A program made the translations under genes and the position numbers. Positions 1-11,200 of a stretch of 64,000 nucleotides of DNA are shown here, one piece after another (position 1 is the stretch's first letter; every line of letters starts with the position of its first letter). The notes under the pieces were generated by a model that was not told where the DNA came from, did no database searches, and saw nothing but the letters and a program-made list of their open reading frames with translations. The stretch is from Triatoma infestans (Eukaryota > Arthropoda > Insecta > Hemiptera > Reduviidae). The DNA lies in the NCBI GenBank assembly GCA_011037195.1, contig JAAEAF010000221.1, positions 62,001-126,000 on the forward strand, written 5' to 3'.

Positions 1-83
1 TACGAATTTCTTCAGTTTATTTTGTTCATTAGCGTCAAGTTTCACCTATAGGCTGTCCATTTTCTTATGAATTAAAATTTGTT

Positions 84-242
84 CTATTTGTTTAATGATT
101 TAATTTCATCCTTAAAATTATTTATTAATGAGAGTACGTTTTCACAAAAAGTTAATAATTTTAACTGTTCTGCCTTTATTTTCTTAATTTCTTGTTGTAA
201 AGCTCCTGAATTTTCTAAAAGTTTGTCTAATTTATTCTCCAT
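84..242 (-). pseudogene. Short coiled-coil ORF, probable retroelement ORF1 remnant
   Basis: A 52-codon frame opens with ATG (complement of 240-242) and stops at 84-86. It is lysine and glutamate rich with heptad-like spacing (for example LQQEIKKIKAEQLKLL), as expected of a short coiled coil. The family is inferred: N-terminal coiled coils of this kind are typical of retroelement ORF1 or gag proteins. No other domain or neighbouring reading frame supports it, so it is probably an isolated fragment. Confidence 0.3.
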
Positions 243-628
243 GGAATAGCCTCAGTTCGAATTCAGTTCAAAAACAAAATCAAAAGAGTGTAATTTAATC
301 CTCAATATAATGATATTAGAGTAGAAATGATACGTACAGTTAAATGATGATGTGGGCGGGCTCTAGGGTCACCTTATATGCCCCACTATTAGAACGAAGT
401 TCACATTTTTGATAAACTAAATTATATGAACTGCTTTTTATTAATGTTTGTTTGAGCACTTTTTTAATAATTTTAGCGTAGAATTTTACGTAAATGGAAA
501 ATAAAAGTCATGAATGAACATAGATGCGGATGGGATTAATTTCTATACAGAAATGGTGCCAATGAACCACTGATTTTCAACACATACCAAAAATAATAGG
601 TCATCTTATTTGGAGTAAACAAAAAAAA
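243..628. other. No gene seen
   Basis: AT-rich DNA without a credible reading frame, splice-bounded exon or recognisable repeat. If stan continues to the left, this belongs to its intron 40 or 3' flank. Confidence 0.4.
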
Positions 629-1545
629 TCTGGTTGTACACTCACACCACTTTCTCTTACCTAATTAATACAAATTAATCAAGAAATATTCCTTAAAACT
701 GCAACGTTACAATTTTTAGTTGGGTTGGCCATAAAAATGGTGGGGATTTTAACTGTATACCTTGTGTGGAGCGCTGTATGTCAAAACTCGAAAAGTTGTA
801 CAAATTTAATAATAGACTAACTGACAGACAGACCTCCAATACCGCTCCTCTAAAATCATTTTTTTCAGAAAAATGTTTTAAATAAAAGTGATACGTTTCT
901 AGCTACCAAGCAAGCAATCCAAGTTTAAAGAAAATCGTTATAACCGTTCGCTCGAAAAGTACCAAAAAACTCAAAAACCTATTCTGTAAATCGCACTTCC
1001 GGTCAACCAATTTTCTTCAAATTTGGAATTCTATGAATGTTTCTAATGTGTATTAATATTATATAAGTGGTAAAGCCATATATTATACTGAAGTGGTACT
1101 TTAGAGGAAAACATTCCTCTAAATCCCTCTTTTGTTTTCCAAGAAATAAATTTTCCTGGGAACATGTTTCAAATAAAAGTGACAGGTATATATGTGTTAG
1201 ATCGCATTTGAAGTTTAAAGAAAATCGTTCGAGCCGTTTTCGAGAAAATCACGAAAAACTGAAAGAAAATTCAGTAAAGTCGCATCCGGTTGATGGATTT
1301 TGCCCTCTGTGAATGTTCGTGTCTAGTGCGGTGGAAGAGCTTCCTGCAACTTTTTGTTTTTTGAGATATTCTGTTAAAAATGTACACACACACACACACA
1401 CAAACAGAGAGAGAGAGACCATTCACTAGAAACATTTTTTACGTATTTAGGAGACCCCAAATCACGTATTTCCGGTGAAAACGCAATTTCCGAAAATCTG
1501 GCACGATTGCAATCCTTACTTTTACTAGGAGTAAGAGAAAATAAT
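629..1545. repeat. Family A fold-back-type repeat copy
   Basis: The left end reads tctggttgtacactcacacc followed by actttctcttac. The right end reads aggagtaagagaaaat, so CTTTCTCTTAC and GTAAGAGAAA face each other. Internally it carries the family A modules: gtttaaagaaaatcgtt near 1208, ccgttttcgagaaaatc near 1235, and an ACTTCCGGT-type segment at 994-1003. A CA microsatellite occupies 1383-1402. No coding capacity is visible. Confidence 0.6.
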
Positions 1546-2660
1546 AGAAAATGAAAAATCTTAAATTAAGACTAATTAAAAATATTTCACAATGTGCAGT
1601 TACTCAATTTTTATTAGTAAATTGCATTAAATCAATCGAATTGGCAACTTATAATATGTACAAGTTGTGGCGGCGAAATTGTAAGATATTATAAGATAAG
1701 GAAGAAATTTCACTACAATGAATAATGCAAGAATAATTCAAGTGAATTTAACTGTTGGTAATCTAAGACCCAGATTTCATCTGAGGTCATAGATGAGAAA
1801 CATTAAAAAAGAACCTCATTTTAATGTTTCTTGTATCATTTGATTGGTACTTGTAAGATTCTGTGAATATGAATATACTTAAAAAATGTAATAAAAGGAA
1901 GTGTGCAAAAGGTAAGTGAAAGATTTATTCCCACTACTAAAAACATAATAATGGAAAAAATTTCTTGTTTCCTGCAAGTGTGACACAATTCGATTTTTTT
2001 TTTTTTTTTTAAAAGTACACAACTGGAAAGATTATAATCTTATTCCTGTAAAAAATAAAATAATTTTTAACAGATTTCAAATTGCAAAATATGTTACCAA
2101 TTGGATAATGAAATCTGCAAGTAGAAAAGTACACACGCACCACATGCATAACACTTGCATAACTAAAGGTCAATAGCCAAGCCAGTGGAAGCTGTGTTGG
2201 GTAGAGGGTTGCGGTACCCGGGGCAAATTGTGTATGTCTAGGGTTATTAGCAACCACAAAATACAAACTACTACTATACCAGAACACAAAACAGTTTATT
2301 AATACAAAACTGTTTTTCTGCACACCACAAAAACATATTACATATGTTTTATTTTACTTTTTACAACTCAAAATTCTCACCTGTCTAAACTTCACCAAAA
2401 AAAAAATTAAGAATATTAATGTTCAGAATTACCAACAGTTCTTCACAAAGTTCTTTAAATTTTAGGTAAATTGTATTTTAGTTTTTACTTTTAAATATTG
2501 TGGGAGGAAGCTGATCTAATAAATTAAATCTAATAAATTAAAAACTATTGTAAGAACTTTATAAGATAAATATGTTGTTTAATATTGCAGGACATAATCT
2601 GCTTTTAATGAATTCTAACTGACTGGTTACTCTAGAAGAGCTTGCTTTCAGTCAGTGCCT
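1546..2660. other. No gene seen; flank 5' of importin copy
   Basis: AT-rich sequence with a poly-T run near 1996. The sequence aatattgcag at 2581-2590 resembles a splice acceptor 70 bases before the importin start, so an untranslated first exon further left is possible. I see no exon of stan on the minus strand here. Confidence 0.35.
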
Positions 2661-4064
2661 ATGGCATCACACAAAAATCGTTATAAAAATGCTGGCTTAG
2701 ATTCCCAAGAGCTGAGAAGAAGGCGTGAAGAGGAAGGTGTTCAATTGCGAAAACAAAAACGTGCGCAGCAATTATTTAAACGACGAAATGTTAATTTTCC
2801 AACGCTCATCGATGAGGACTGCTCAATGCAGAAAAGAATATCAAATGGAAATATTACACTTGATATGGTTGAAGCAATAAATAGTTCAGAACCACATGTT
2901 CAACTTGAAGCCATGCAGAAGTTCAGGAAACTTTTATCAAGGGAACCTAATCCAGCAATTGACCAAATTGTACAATCAGGAATAGTACCACGATTTGTTG
3001 ATTTTCTAAAAGATCATTCAAATTACACCATTCAGTTTGAGGCGGCTTGCGCACTAACGAATATAACTTCTGGAACTTCTGTTCAGACTAGAGTGGTAAC
3101 TGAAGCTGGTGCGGTTCCAGTATTCGTGCATCTACTTTCTAGTGAATATGAAGATGTCCAAGAGCAAGCAGTGCGGGCTCTTAGTAACATTGCTAGTTAT
3201 TCGCCTGAATGCAGGGACCATGTATTAGATTCAGGCATTTTGAAACCTCTGTTGCAATTATTGGATTCTGGAACCGGTCAAAAAGAGAGTTTGTCAATGA
3301 CTCGAAACGCTGTTGGGACAATTTCCATTCTTTGTCGAGGAAAAAATCCTTCGCCTGATTTTGGTAAGGTATCTCCTTGCTTACCAGTACTTTCTAAACT
3401 TCTTTATCACGATGACCCTAACGTTCTTGCTGTATCTTGTTGGGCACTTTCCTATCTGTCTGATGGTCCAAATGACAAAACAAAAGCAGTTATTGCAGCG
3501 GGAGTTTGTGGAAGACTTGTGGAATTGCTTATGCACAATCAACAGGATGTGGTATCAGCTGCACTTCGAGCAGTCGGCAACATTGTAAATGGCGAACATC
3601 ATCAGACACAAGTTATTCTTCAGTGTAGCGTACTGCCGTGTTTGTTAAAATTACTTTCATCATCTAAAGAATCGATACGAAAAGGAGCCTGTTGGACAAT
3701 CTCAAACATCACTGCAGGGAATAGACAACAGATACAACCTGTAATTGATGCAAATATATTCCCTACGTTGATTGAAATTTTGAGAGATGCAGAATTTAAA
3801 ACAAGAAAAGTAGCTGCTTATGCTATAACAAATGCAATTTCTGGTGGCACTGCTGATCAAATTAGATATTTAGTCGACCAGGGTTGTATTCGATCATTAT
3901 GTGAACTGCTCACTTTAAAGGACTTTAAAATAATTCAGGTAGCATTAAATGGACTTGAAAATATTTTAAGATTAAATAAACAATCAACAATTACATTATC
4001 CGTTCCGGAAATGTGTTTACAAAATAAATTGCATTCCAAGAGACAAAATAGACAAAGTTTCTAA
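2661..4064 (+). CDS. Intronless importin-alpha (karyopherin alpha) copy, altered NLS groove
   Basis: Importin alpha binds nuclear localisation signals through armadillo (ARM) repeats and importin beta through its N-terminal IBB domain. The codon at 2655 is GTG, so I take the ATG at 2661 (467 residues). Residues about 17-46 are a clean IBB domain ([16 protein letters not shown] then QQLFKRRNV), followed by ARM repeats to about residue 440. The family's major-site tryptophans are replaced in ARM2 (Cys130), ARM3 (Arg172) and ARM4 (Gly219), and the ARM4 asparagine is Ile223. Trp261 and Trp345 remain; the ARM8 Trp is Tyr387. The acidic exportin (CAS)-binding tail is absent; relatives are usually about 520-540 residues. 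No introns are present, although importin-alpha genes normally have them, so a retrocopy is inferred. AATAAA overlaps the stop (4063-4068). The intact frame suggests recent loss or a changed, possibly germline, role. Confidence 0.85.
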   Translation: MASHKNRYKNAGLDSQELRRRREEEGVQLRKQKRAQQLFKRRNVNFPTLIDEDCSMQKRISNGNITLDMVEAINSSEPHVQLEAMQKFRKLLSREPNPAIDQIVQSGIVPRFVDFLKDHSNYTIQFEAACALTNITSGTSVQTRVVTEAGAVPVFVHLLSSEYEDVQEQAVRALSNIASYSPECRDHVLDSGILKPLLQLLDSGTGQKESLSMTRNAVGTISILCRGKNPSPDFGKVSPCLPVLSKLLYHDDPNVLAVSCWALSYLSDGPNDKTKAVIAAGVCGRLVELLMHNQQDVVSAALRAVGNIVNGEHHQTQVILQCSVLPCLLKLLSSSKESIRKGACWTISNITAGNRQQIQPVIDANIFPTLIEILRDAEFKTRKVAAYAITNAISGGTADQIRYLVDQGCIRSLCELLTLKDFKIIQVALNGLENILRLNKQSTITLSVPEMCLQNKLHSKRQNRQSF

Positions 4065-4115
4065 TAAATAGAGTTTTACTAAATGTTTATTTGCCTTTAA
4101 CTATAGCTATTTGCA

Positions 4116-4228
4116 GGTAGCGATTCAGGTTGCTTCTCAGCCGATAGTGAATATGATTACACTAAACCTAGCAGGTTAGAGACTTTATCAACATTCGAAA
4201 AATCTAAAGATTATCCAGAAAACCGCTA
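4116..4228 (+). other. Possible spliced terminal exon downstream of importin copy
   Basis: A frame reading SDSGCFSADSEYDYTKPSRL and ending in TAA at 4226-4228 is preceded directly by a good acceptor (tagctatttgcag). Its composition looks like real coding sequence rather than AT-rich noise. I found no donor in the importin frame that joins it in phase, so it may belong to another transcript or be chance. Confidence 0.25.
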
Positions 4229-4249
4229 AAATAAATTAGTTGAAAGAAT

Positions 4250-4733
4250 GTTTCAAAACAAAACTGATAGGTAATAGATTTCTACCTTCCGAGTGGATAG
4301 GTTTGCCATTCCGAGTTTAAAGAAAATCGACGTAAAGAGTTTTCTAAGAAAATCCGAAAAAATCAAATACATCTAGTAAAGAAGTTACACTTCCGTTTTA
4401 ACCAATTTACTTCAAATTCGGAATTTTAAAAAGCTTTTAATATATTCGTTAATATTACGTACATATGGATGATAGAACCATTCATTTTATTGAAGGGAAG
4501 CTTAAAATGCAGCACCCCCAGAACCCTACAAAAATCTGTTATGCTGGAAAAATATTTCTAATAAAAATAAAACCGTTGCAGCTATTATCGAAAAAAATCT
4601 GCAAATATCCTTTAGAAAAATCGCACTTTCAGTTGATGGATTGTGTCCAAAACCTTTGGTTAGAAGCGACTGTAACTTCTGAACAAAACGTCGTTTACGC
4701 TTCCTGTGATTTTTTCGTTTTTGACATATTTTG

Positions 4734-4771
<38 letters not shown>

Positions 4772-5070
4772 TGAGTAATAAACTGAAATAACACTTTAAA
4801 GAGAACAATAACCCCACCCTGCCCCCTAATATCATTAAATGAATTTTCCTGGAGAAATGCTTCAAATAAACGCTGTTAGTGTAGTTGATATAACCATGTT
4901 TAAGAAAATCGTTGGAGCCGTAGAAATTTTTGGATCTGCGGACCCAAGGCTGAAGAACACAGCTATATACAAAAGATACAGCTAAACTAGGAAAATTTTT
5001 TGCTTCCTACAAAAACCAGGATAGTTTGCACGTATATTCTACGAATCTAAAAGAAACAAAAAATATATAT
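4250..5070. repeat. Family A repeat fragments with a CA microsatellite
   Basis: Modules gtttaaagaaaatcg (near 4317) and cacttccgtt (near 4388) match family A copies elsewhere. A (CA)n microsatellite spans about 4736-4769, and a TA run lies at 5064-5079 beside exon 40 of stan. Two overlapping open frames here are by-products of the microsatellite. Confidence 0.5.
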
Positions 5071-5084
5071 ATATATATACTGAC

Positions 5085-5202
5085 CCTCTAATGTGAGTCC
5101 ATCTTACACACTGTGGATTAGTTCTGGGTGATTTAACAGGAGTATTCAACCAAAGTTGCAACCTGACGGGAGTCCTCAGTCCACTAGTTATCTGAGTTCC
5201 AT
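5085..5202 (-). CDS. stan: stan exon 40: GPS autoproteolysis motif, first half
   Basis: Acceptor tttttgtttag; donor GTCAGT at 5084-5079. Entering with one carried base and leaving two, it reads GLRTPVRLQLWLNTPVKSP and then PQCVRWTHI. The C-x-x-W pair is the first half of the GPS motif in the GAIN domain of adhesion GPCRs. The cleavage residues themselves are in the next exon, not seen here. Confidence 0.8.
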
Positions 5203-8200
5203 CTAAACAAAAAGAATACTCGTATACGTAAATTCATAACTGAATACTTGTATTTTAACCTAAGCGTAGATATAAATGGGAAAAAAGAAAGCGTGATACT
5301 CTCTTTTCCACTTTAGATCTATCTTATAAAAGCTATCAAAACAGTTCGTCTAATAAAATATATCTTTATTTAAAAGAAAAAACTAAAAGAGGTCACAGAA
5401 CTAACCATTACTGGTGGCCACTACTGTGACAATAGTAGAGCCCAACTGTAGGGCCACTCCCCATCTGGAAGTAACGGTATGATCGAATTTTCCTGCCAGA
5501 AATGATTGTCCTTCACGGTACATCGCATAACTTACAGTGCCCGTTGCAACATATGCTAATCCAGAACCACGGAATATCTTTGTTGTGGATATATCCCCTA
5601 AAATATACGATTATTCCAAGAATAATCCTGACACTAAAAATGTTAAAATGAAATTATATTTTAAAATTAATAAACTAATTACCTGGAACGATATTTTTAA
5701 TGCCCAACAATTCTAATGGAATTAAAATTTTAGTATATTCATCAAATTTATTTCCTGATTTCATGAAATTGTTATATTTTGGGAAAACAACTGTAGGAGA
5801 TGTCGACGTATTCGAACTTCTAGCTATCAAACTTGCGGCCTGTAAATTATATTGCTATTCAGTTTAAAAAATTAAAAGTAGTGTAAACACTGATACAAAA
5901 AAAATACAATTAAAAAGAAGATAAATTATTTAAGATTGTGTCCGTGTGCTTATTATCTTCTCTTATAGAAACTGACTTTTCACCGAAAATACATGTTTTG
6001 TAGTCCTCCTCTGTTAAGAAAAAAATTTTTTCAGTAACTGATCTGTATGTCTATGTGTGAACAAAATGTTTCAAAAACGAATGATCACAGGAAGCTTTTT
6101 AAACTTGACATATTCCATTCTAGTCAACTGTGCATCTTCTTTCGATCACAATGTGATCAACAATGTGTGAAAGTGGTTTCGATCACAATCCACCAACCAG
6201 AAGTGCGACTTTTCGAAGGTTTTCTTAATAAAGACTCCGACCATTACTTAAACCTTGTATATTATTTACATTAATACCTAACTTATTTTTTTTAAAAAAT
6301 CCTAGAAAACCTGATTTTCTCAGTGGGGAGGAAAGTGTAAAGTTAAGTGTCTTTTAGTTTTACGTATGGTCTCCAAATTATATATTATTATCGTATGTTA
6401 AAAGTATGGTAGAATTCCAAATTTGAAAAAAAAATGCGTTAACCGGAAGTGAAACAGAATAGGTTTCCAAGTTTTTATAAATATTCTTGAAAAAGGATCC
6501 AATTTTTTTTTTAACTTACTGGAAAGTTATAAATCTATCACTTTTATTTAGAAACATTTTTCGGTAAAAACTGATTTTACGGGGTTTCTGGAGGACCCGC
6601 GTATGTAAATAGTAAGACCTAATTTTAAAAAGCGTTACCAAGCACTGCTAAAATGTTGTGGCAGAATATGCTAAGGGAAGTCGCATTCAGGTAAACAAGT
6701 ACAATCTGTCCCAACTTTATTTATTTGAAATGCAAGTACCAACTAACGTTTAGTATACTTTTAAAGAAGACTTTATGAACCAGAACTGCTCTAAGAAAAA
6801 GTCACATAACGTTTCACTTTTGATTCTGAACGGTTTTGAATCATCTTCCTTGACAAGTTTGTGGTTTTAATAAGACAAATTTCGTTATTCGATGAAGAAC
6901 TCAAACCGTCAGAATCATGAAAATAGCCATACCACAATGGACCCAATCCAGGTACTGTCCAGCTCTGAGGAATTAAACATCTAATCCAGGGATCGTCAAC
7001 CTTTCAATGCCTACTGCCCATTTTTGTAGCTCCGGCGATGGTGAAATTTGCTTACCGCCCACCAGATACGCATTAACTCATTTTAGCGCAAGTTCATTCT
7101 TAGAGTGGAGGGTTTATAAATATATATTTATTTTTTTTTTTTTTGTAAATCTAAAATTTGATATTTGCTTCGATTTCAGTAAGGACCAGACAAGGACATG
7201 TCTTTCGGTGGTATTCATACTGCGCGTCCCTTTGTTAATTTGTGTAGTGGCCAGTGGGAATCGGGGCCAGTGTTGTGAGAGAAACCCAGCTAGCACGATG
7301 TTGAAATAATGTAGCAATACCGAGCTTTCAACCCATTGAGTCGACAGTAATGGGGCAACTAGCCACCTGGCCAGTCAGAAGCCTTCATACTAGTGCGGGC
7401 TGTGATTGGAGACGAAGTATTCGGGCTGGCGTGGTCGCGGAGTGTTGGTGGGTTCCCCAGTCCCTTTAGAGTGAACATGAGACCAGCGGGTGCAAGGGCA
7501 ATCAGAGATCGAGCTCAGGTAGGCTGAGTAAGTGACTCAGCACTTTAAAAACAGAAGGATCTGATGTACGGTAGAAGATAGTCTGATTGTTGTAATAGAA
7601 GTAGTCACATATTGTAGTGCAGTAGCACTGGGATTCTCATTGTTAAGTGTCGTAATTATTGTCTTAGCAAGGTAGTGTTGTGGGGAAACCTCACTGTGCG
7701 GGGTTTCAAGTGTTAGCTGTAAGCGGTGATAGGTTGCCTAAGGAGTAGTAACCCAGTAGTAGTAAAAGTAATTGTATTATGTATTATTGTAGCTTGGGCA
7801 GTAATAACTCGATGGTAGTACGGTTCCAGTTGTAGAGCGTCTTAGTGTAGCGTAGGCAACTCTTATCGTCAAGAGTCATAATTGTATTTAAGGTAGTATT
7901 GCAGGGAAACCTCACTCTTTGGGGCTTTAAACGGTAGTTGAAGTGATAACGTCTATCTGTCGCGTAAGGAATTTCATTGTTAAGGATAGTAATAGTTTGC
8001 GAAGAATAAAGTGTGGCAGGAAGAGCAGATCTCATGACCCAAGGTCCGGTTACATTTAGGCAACCACCAAAAGAAGCAGGCTATCGCGGAAAATATCTCT
8101 GATGACATTTAGGCAACATCGTAGTATTGAAAACAGGGTATGTATTTCGTAGAAAAGGATATAAAAGTTGTAACTTAGTTTATGTATGAGTAATATAATT

Positions 8201-11200
8201 GTATTCAATACGGGGGCAGTGAATAAGGGGTAATGATATGGACCAATTTGTAATATTGTAATGGGCTTGTTATTATACTAAACATGTTTATCATAAAGGG
8301 CGTTCTGTTATTTAATGGAAGGACCCTCAACGTAAGTGGAAAATTCCCTTGATGACTGATGTGTTCGTTGGTCAACTATACAATATGATTAACAGCATTA
8401 GAAGCGGATTCTAGTAGTAGATATGAAGTAGGGAAAGGTATTGAAATTAAATATATATAATTTCTAATTATTTGAGTATATATGGGTATTTTTTTTATTT
8501 TGCTTTTTTTTTTATTTCGCCAGAGTTTTTGATATCCATCAAGTGTCAAGATGATACTTCCCCTCTTCGTCGATCCTCTTAGTATTTCTTGGAAATTAAA
8601 CCTCAGCAAAATTTGTGGTAAAGGTATTTTCTAACCAGTCATAATCCTCTACATATTTAAATCGTTTTTCCATATCCATACTTCGTTGAGAAAGCATTTT
8701 CTCCTATGGGGTTCCATCATATTTCATAAAATGTAATAATAATAATTGAAAAAAAACAAAAACAGTTCTTTGTTGTGGAAATTCAACACAGGGTAACAAT
8801 AGCGCTGGAGACTTCATCTTCTTATACAATCAGTCCTATCAGCGCTAGAATGTACGAAAAACATATTTGCGCGCATACTTTGAACGAATTGAATTCTTAA
8901 ACCCCTTCTGTCACGACGCCTCTGCCTAAACGGGAAATGGGCAACAATCTTAGAGTTACCAAAAATAGTATGAAAGCTCGGCAATTTCAGGGCTTCAGTC
9001 AGTCTAAAATCAACTATCAAACTGTCTGAAACCAACATCTGTTAAGCCTATAACAAACAATCAAGAAGTCAAAAACTCTGCAAACAGCTGCGGTTGCAAA
9101 CAGACATGTTATAAAATTTGTTGCACAATTTATCAGCTTGTTCCAAATCGTGGACGTATGCTTTTCCACAAATCTAACCCCATTGCGGATAACAGTTCAA
9201 AGACTGGTTGAAGGCCGATGATAAGTCCATCTCCTTGTTTTGCACTCTACTCTCTCTTATCATTCGAACTCATCATTCGTTGATCCCTCGCCCACGTGTA
9301 TAATCCCGTCAAAGAAAGTCATTCTCATTATTTTTTCCTTCTTATAGTATTTTGAAAAACACATAAGAAAAAAAATCCGAGTTAATAGAAAGTAGATACT
9401 GGGATGGTCTTTTACTGTATCATTAAATATCTACTGTGGTGCCTTTGCAGTGCCTTTATTGGTAAGTAGTGTCTGTAAAAACAGATCAGGATTCGATTCG
9501 AAGTTACTGATTCAACATGCTGATTAAAAGTGAAGAACTGCAATTACTTGTGGATCTGGTTGCAAAAGCTTGAACTAAACTGCAAAGGGAACAGAGAGTC
9601 ATGGTAGTCATAAACTATCTCCGTCCGTAGGCCTTTGGACCTTCATGGCTGTTACTTTAGTGATAAATATTTAGCTGGTATTATGGCGGCTCTAGAGTAG
9701 ATCTGTCATGAGCAAAGAAACCTTGAAAAAGTGTCTACGGAGAGTGTTTGCTAATAATATAATTCTCCAAATATGTGTACCTGTATTGGAGGCTGTAGTA
9801 TATTTGTCGTATCAGGAAGCACCACTGTTTCTTTAAAATGTATTGGAGCCGATTGTGGAAGTTTGGAATTGATTACCTCATAACCAAAAAGACTGTCTGA
9901 ACTGACGGTATCCAATCCTAAAACTATGAAAAAATGAAAAATTACTAACAAAACATATTCCATTCAAAGCTTGTAATAAATATGAAAGTTCACCACAGCT
10001 ACTAACCCATATTTGTGGTGATCACTTCAAATGGTGTTGTATAAGTGTCTTTCATATTTGTAACCAAGGTCAACATATAGTCGGTCACCAGAGTATGTAC
10101 AAAATCAGGAGTAGCAGATGTTAACTGTTCTATACGTGTCCAATATCCTAGCGTCCTCGATGATAATATCTCACCTAGGATTCTCACTAAATGCTGTTTA
10201 TAAAATGTAATAAATTTTAAAATATACCCTACAATATGAATGTCATTTTTTTAAGGTGATAAACCAGGACTTACCTGAATATATGAATGATCGTTAACAT
10301 GTGTCAAAGACAGACCAGTTAGATTGGTTTCGTAACTAAGAAGACGAGAAGTTAATTCTATAGTAACAAGTACATCAGAACCATACAATTTTGACCTATT
10401 CAATGCTGATTCCAAAGATTTTGCTGTCTCCATAGCAACATAAGTATTGACGGATACTTCACCGCTCTCTAATTGTCCTAACTATTAAAAACAGAAATTC
10501 AATAAGTATAGTGTAAATAATAGGATTATCTCTAAAAAAGAAAGAAAAAGATATCTATGTTTTCCTGATGAAAATACTTTACCAATCTCTTTAGTTGAGT
10601 AAAAGGGGCCGACGTGCAATTGAATAAATCAGGTGGCCGCCAACCAGGCAAAGTTCTATCGCACAATCTAGTAGCTTTTCCTGAAGAACCAGTAGGACAT
10701 GGAACAGTCACCAACGAACCATATTCTGCTTTTTCCCACCATATATCTCGATTGTGACTACGCGGACAACCGCCATACACAACTATAATAATAATATTTT
10801 ATGTTTTTTAATTATAATTATGAATTATAAAATATTTAATCGCTATAAAAAAAAAAATCCAAAACATTTAGGATATTACCTTCACAGCCGTGATGTGTAA
10901 CTTGTGCATATGGATTGGGACACTGGTCACAGTGCAGGCCGACTACTCCTGGTTTACAGTCACATTGACCTGTCGCTCTGTCACATGTAGTTGACAGACT
11001 TCCCGGACTATAGCAGGAACACGGCGCACAACCCACTTCTTCAGACACAAAGTAGTGGCTTTCCTAGGGTGAAATTTGATTATGAGAATTCGAAATTTGA
11101 TTATACAATTCAAATAAGAATAAATTCTTAAATCAAACAACCTTGCATCTACATTTCCCTGTAAGCTGATTGCAATGGGGTGAATATCCCTTCTCCAATT

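Noticed and set aside
2655..2660. Importin start at 2655
   Set aside because: That codon is GTG; the first ATG in frame is at 2661.
5401..5403. TAG taken as the end of a separate two-exon minus-strand gene
   Set aside because: A GTTAGT donor lies at the same place, and phase and content continue from stan exon 37 through 38 and 39 into a GPS motif in exon 40.
6987..7310. hAT transposon end (cagggatcgtcaaccttt)
   Set aside because: No matching inverted end, 8 bp duplication or transposase was found; kept only as a remark.
8814..9038. 74-codon minus-strand frame in intron 37
   Set aside because: Arginine-rich stretch without known motif and no flanking splice signals consistent with stan phase.
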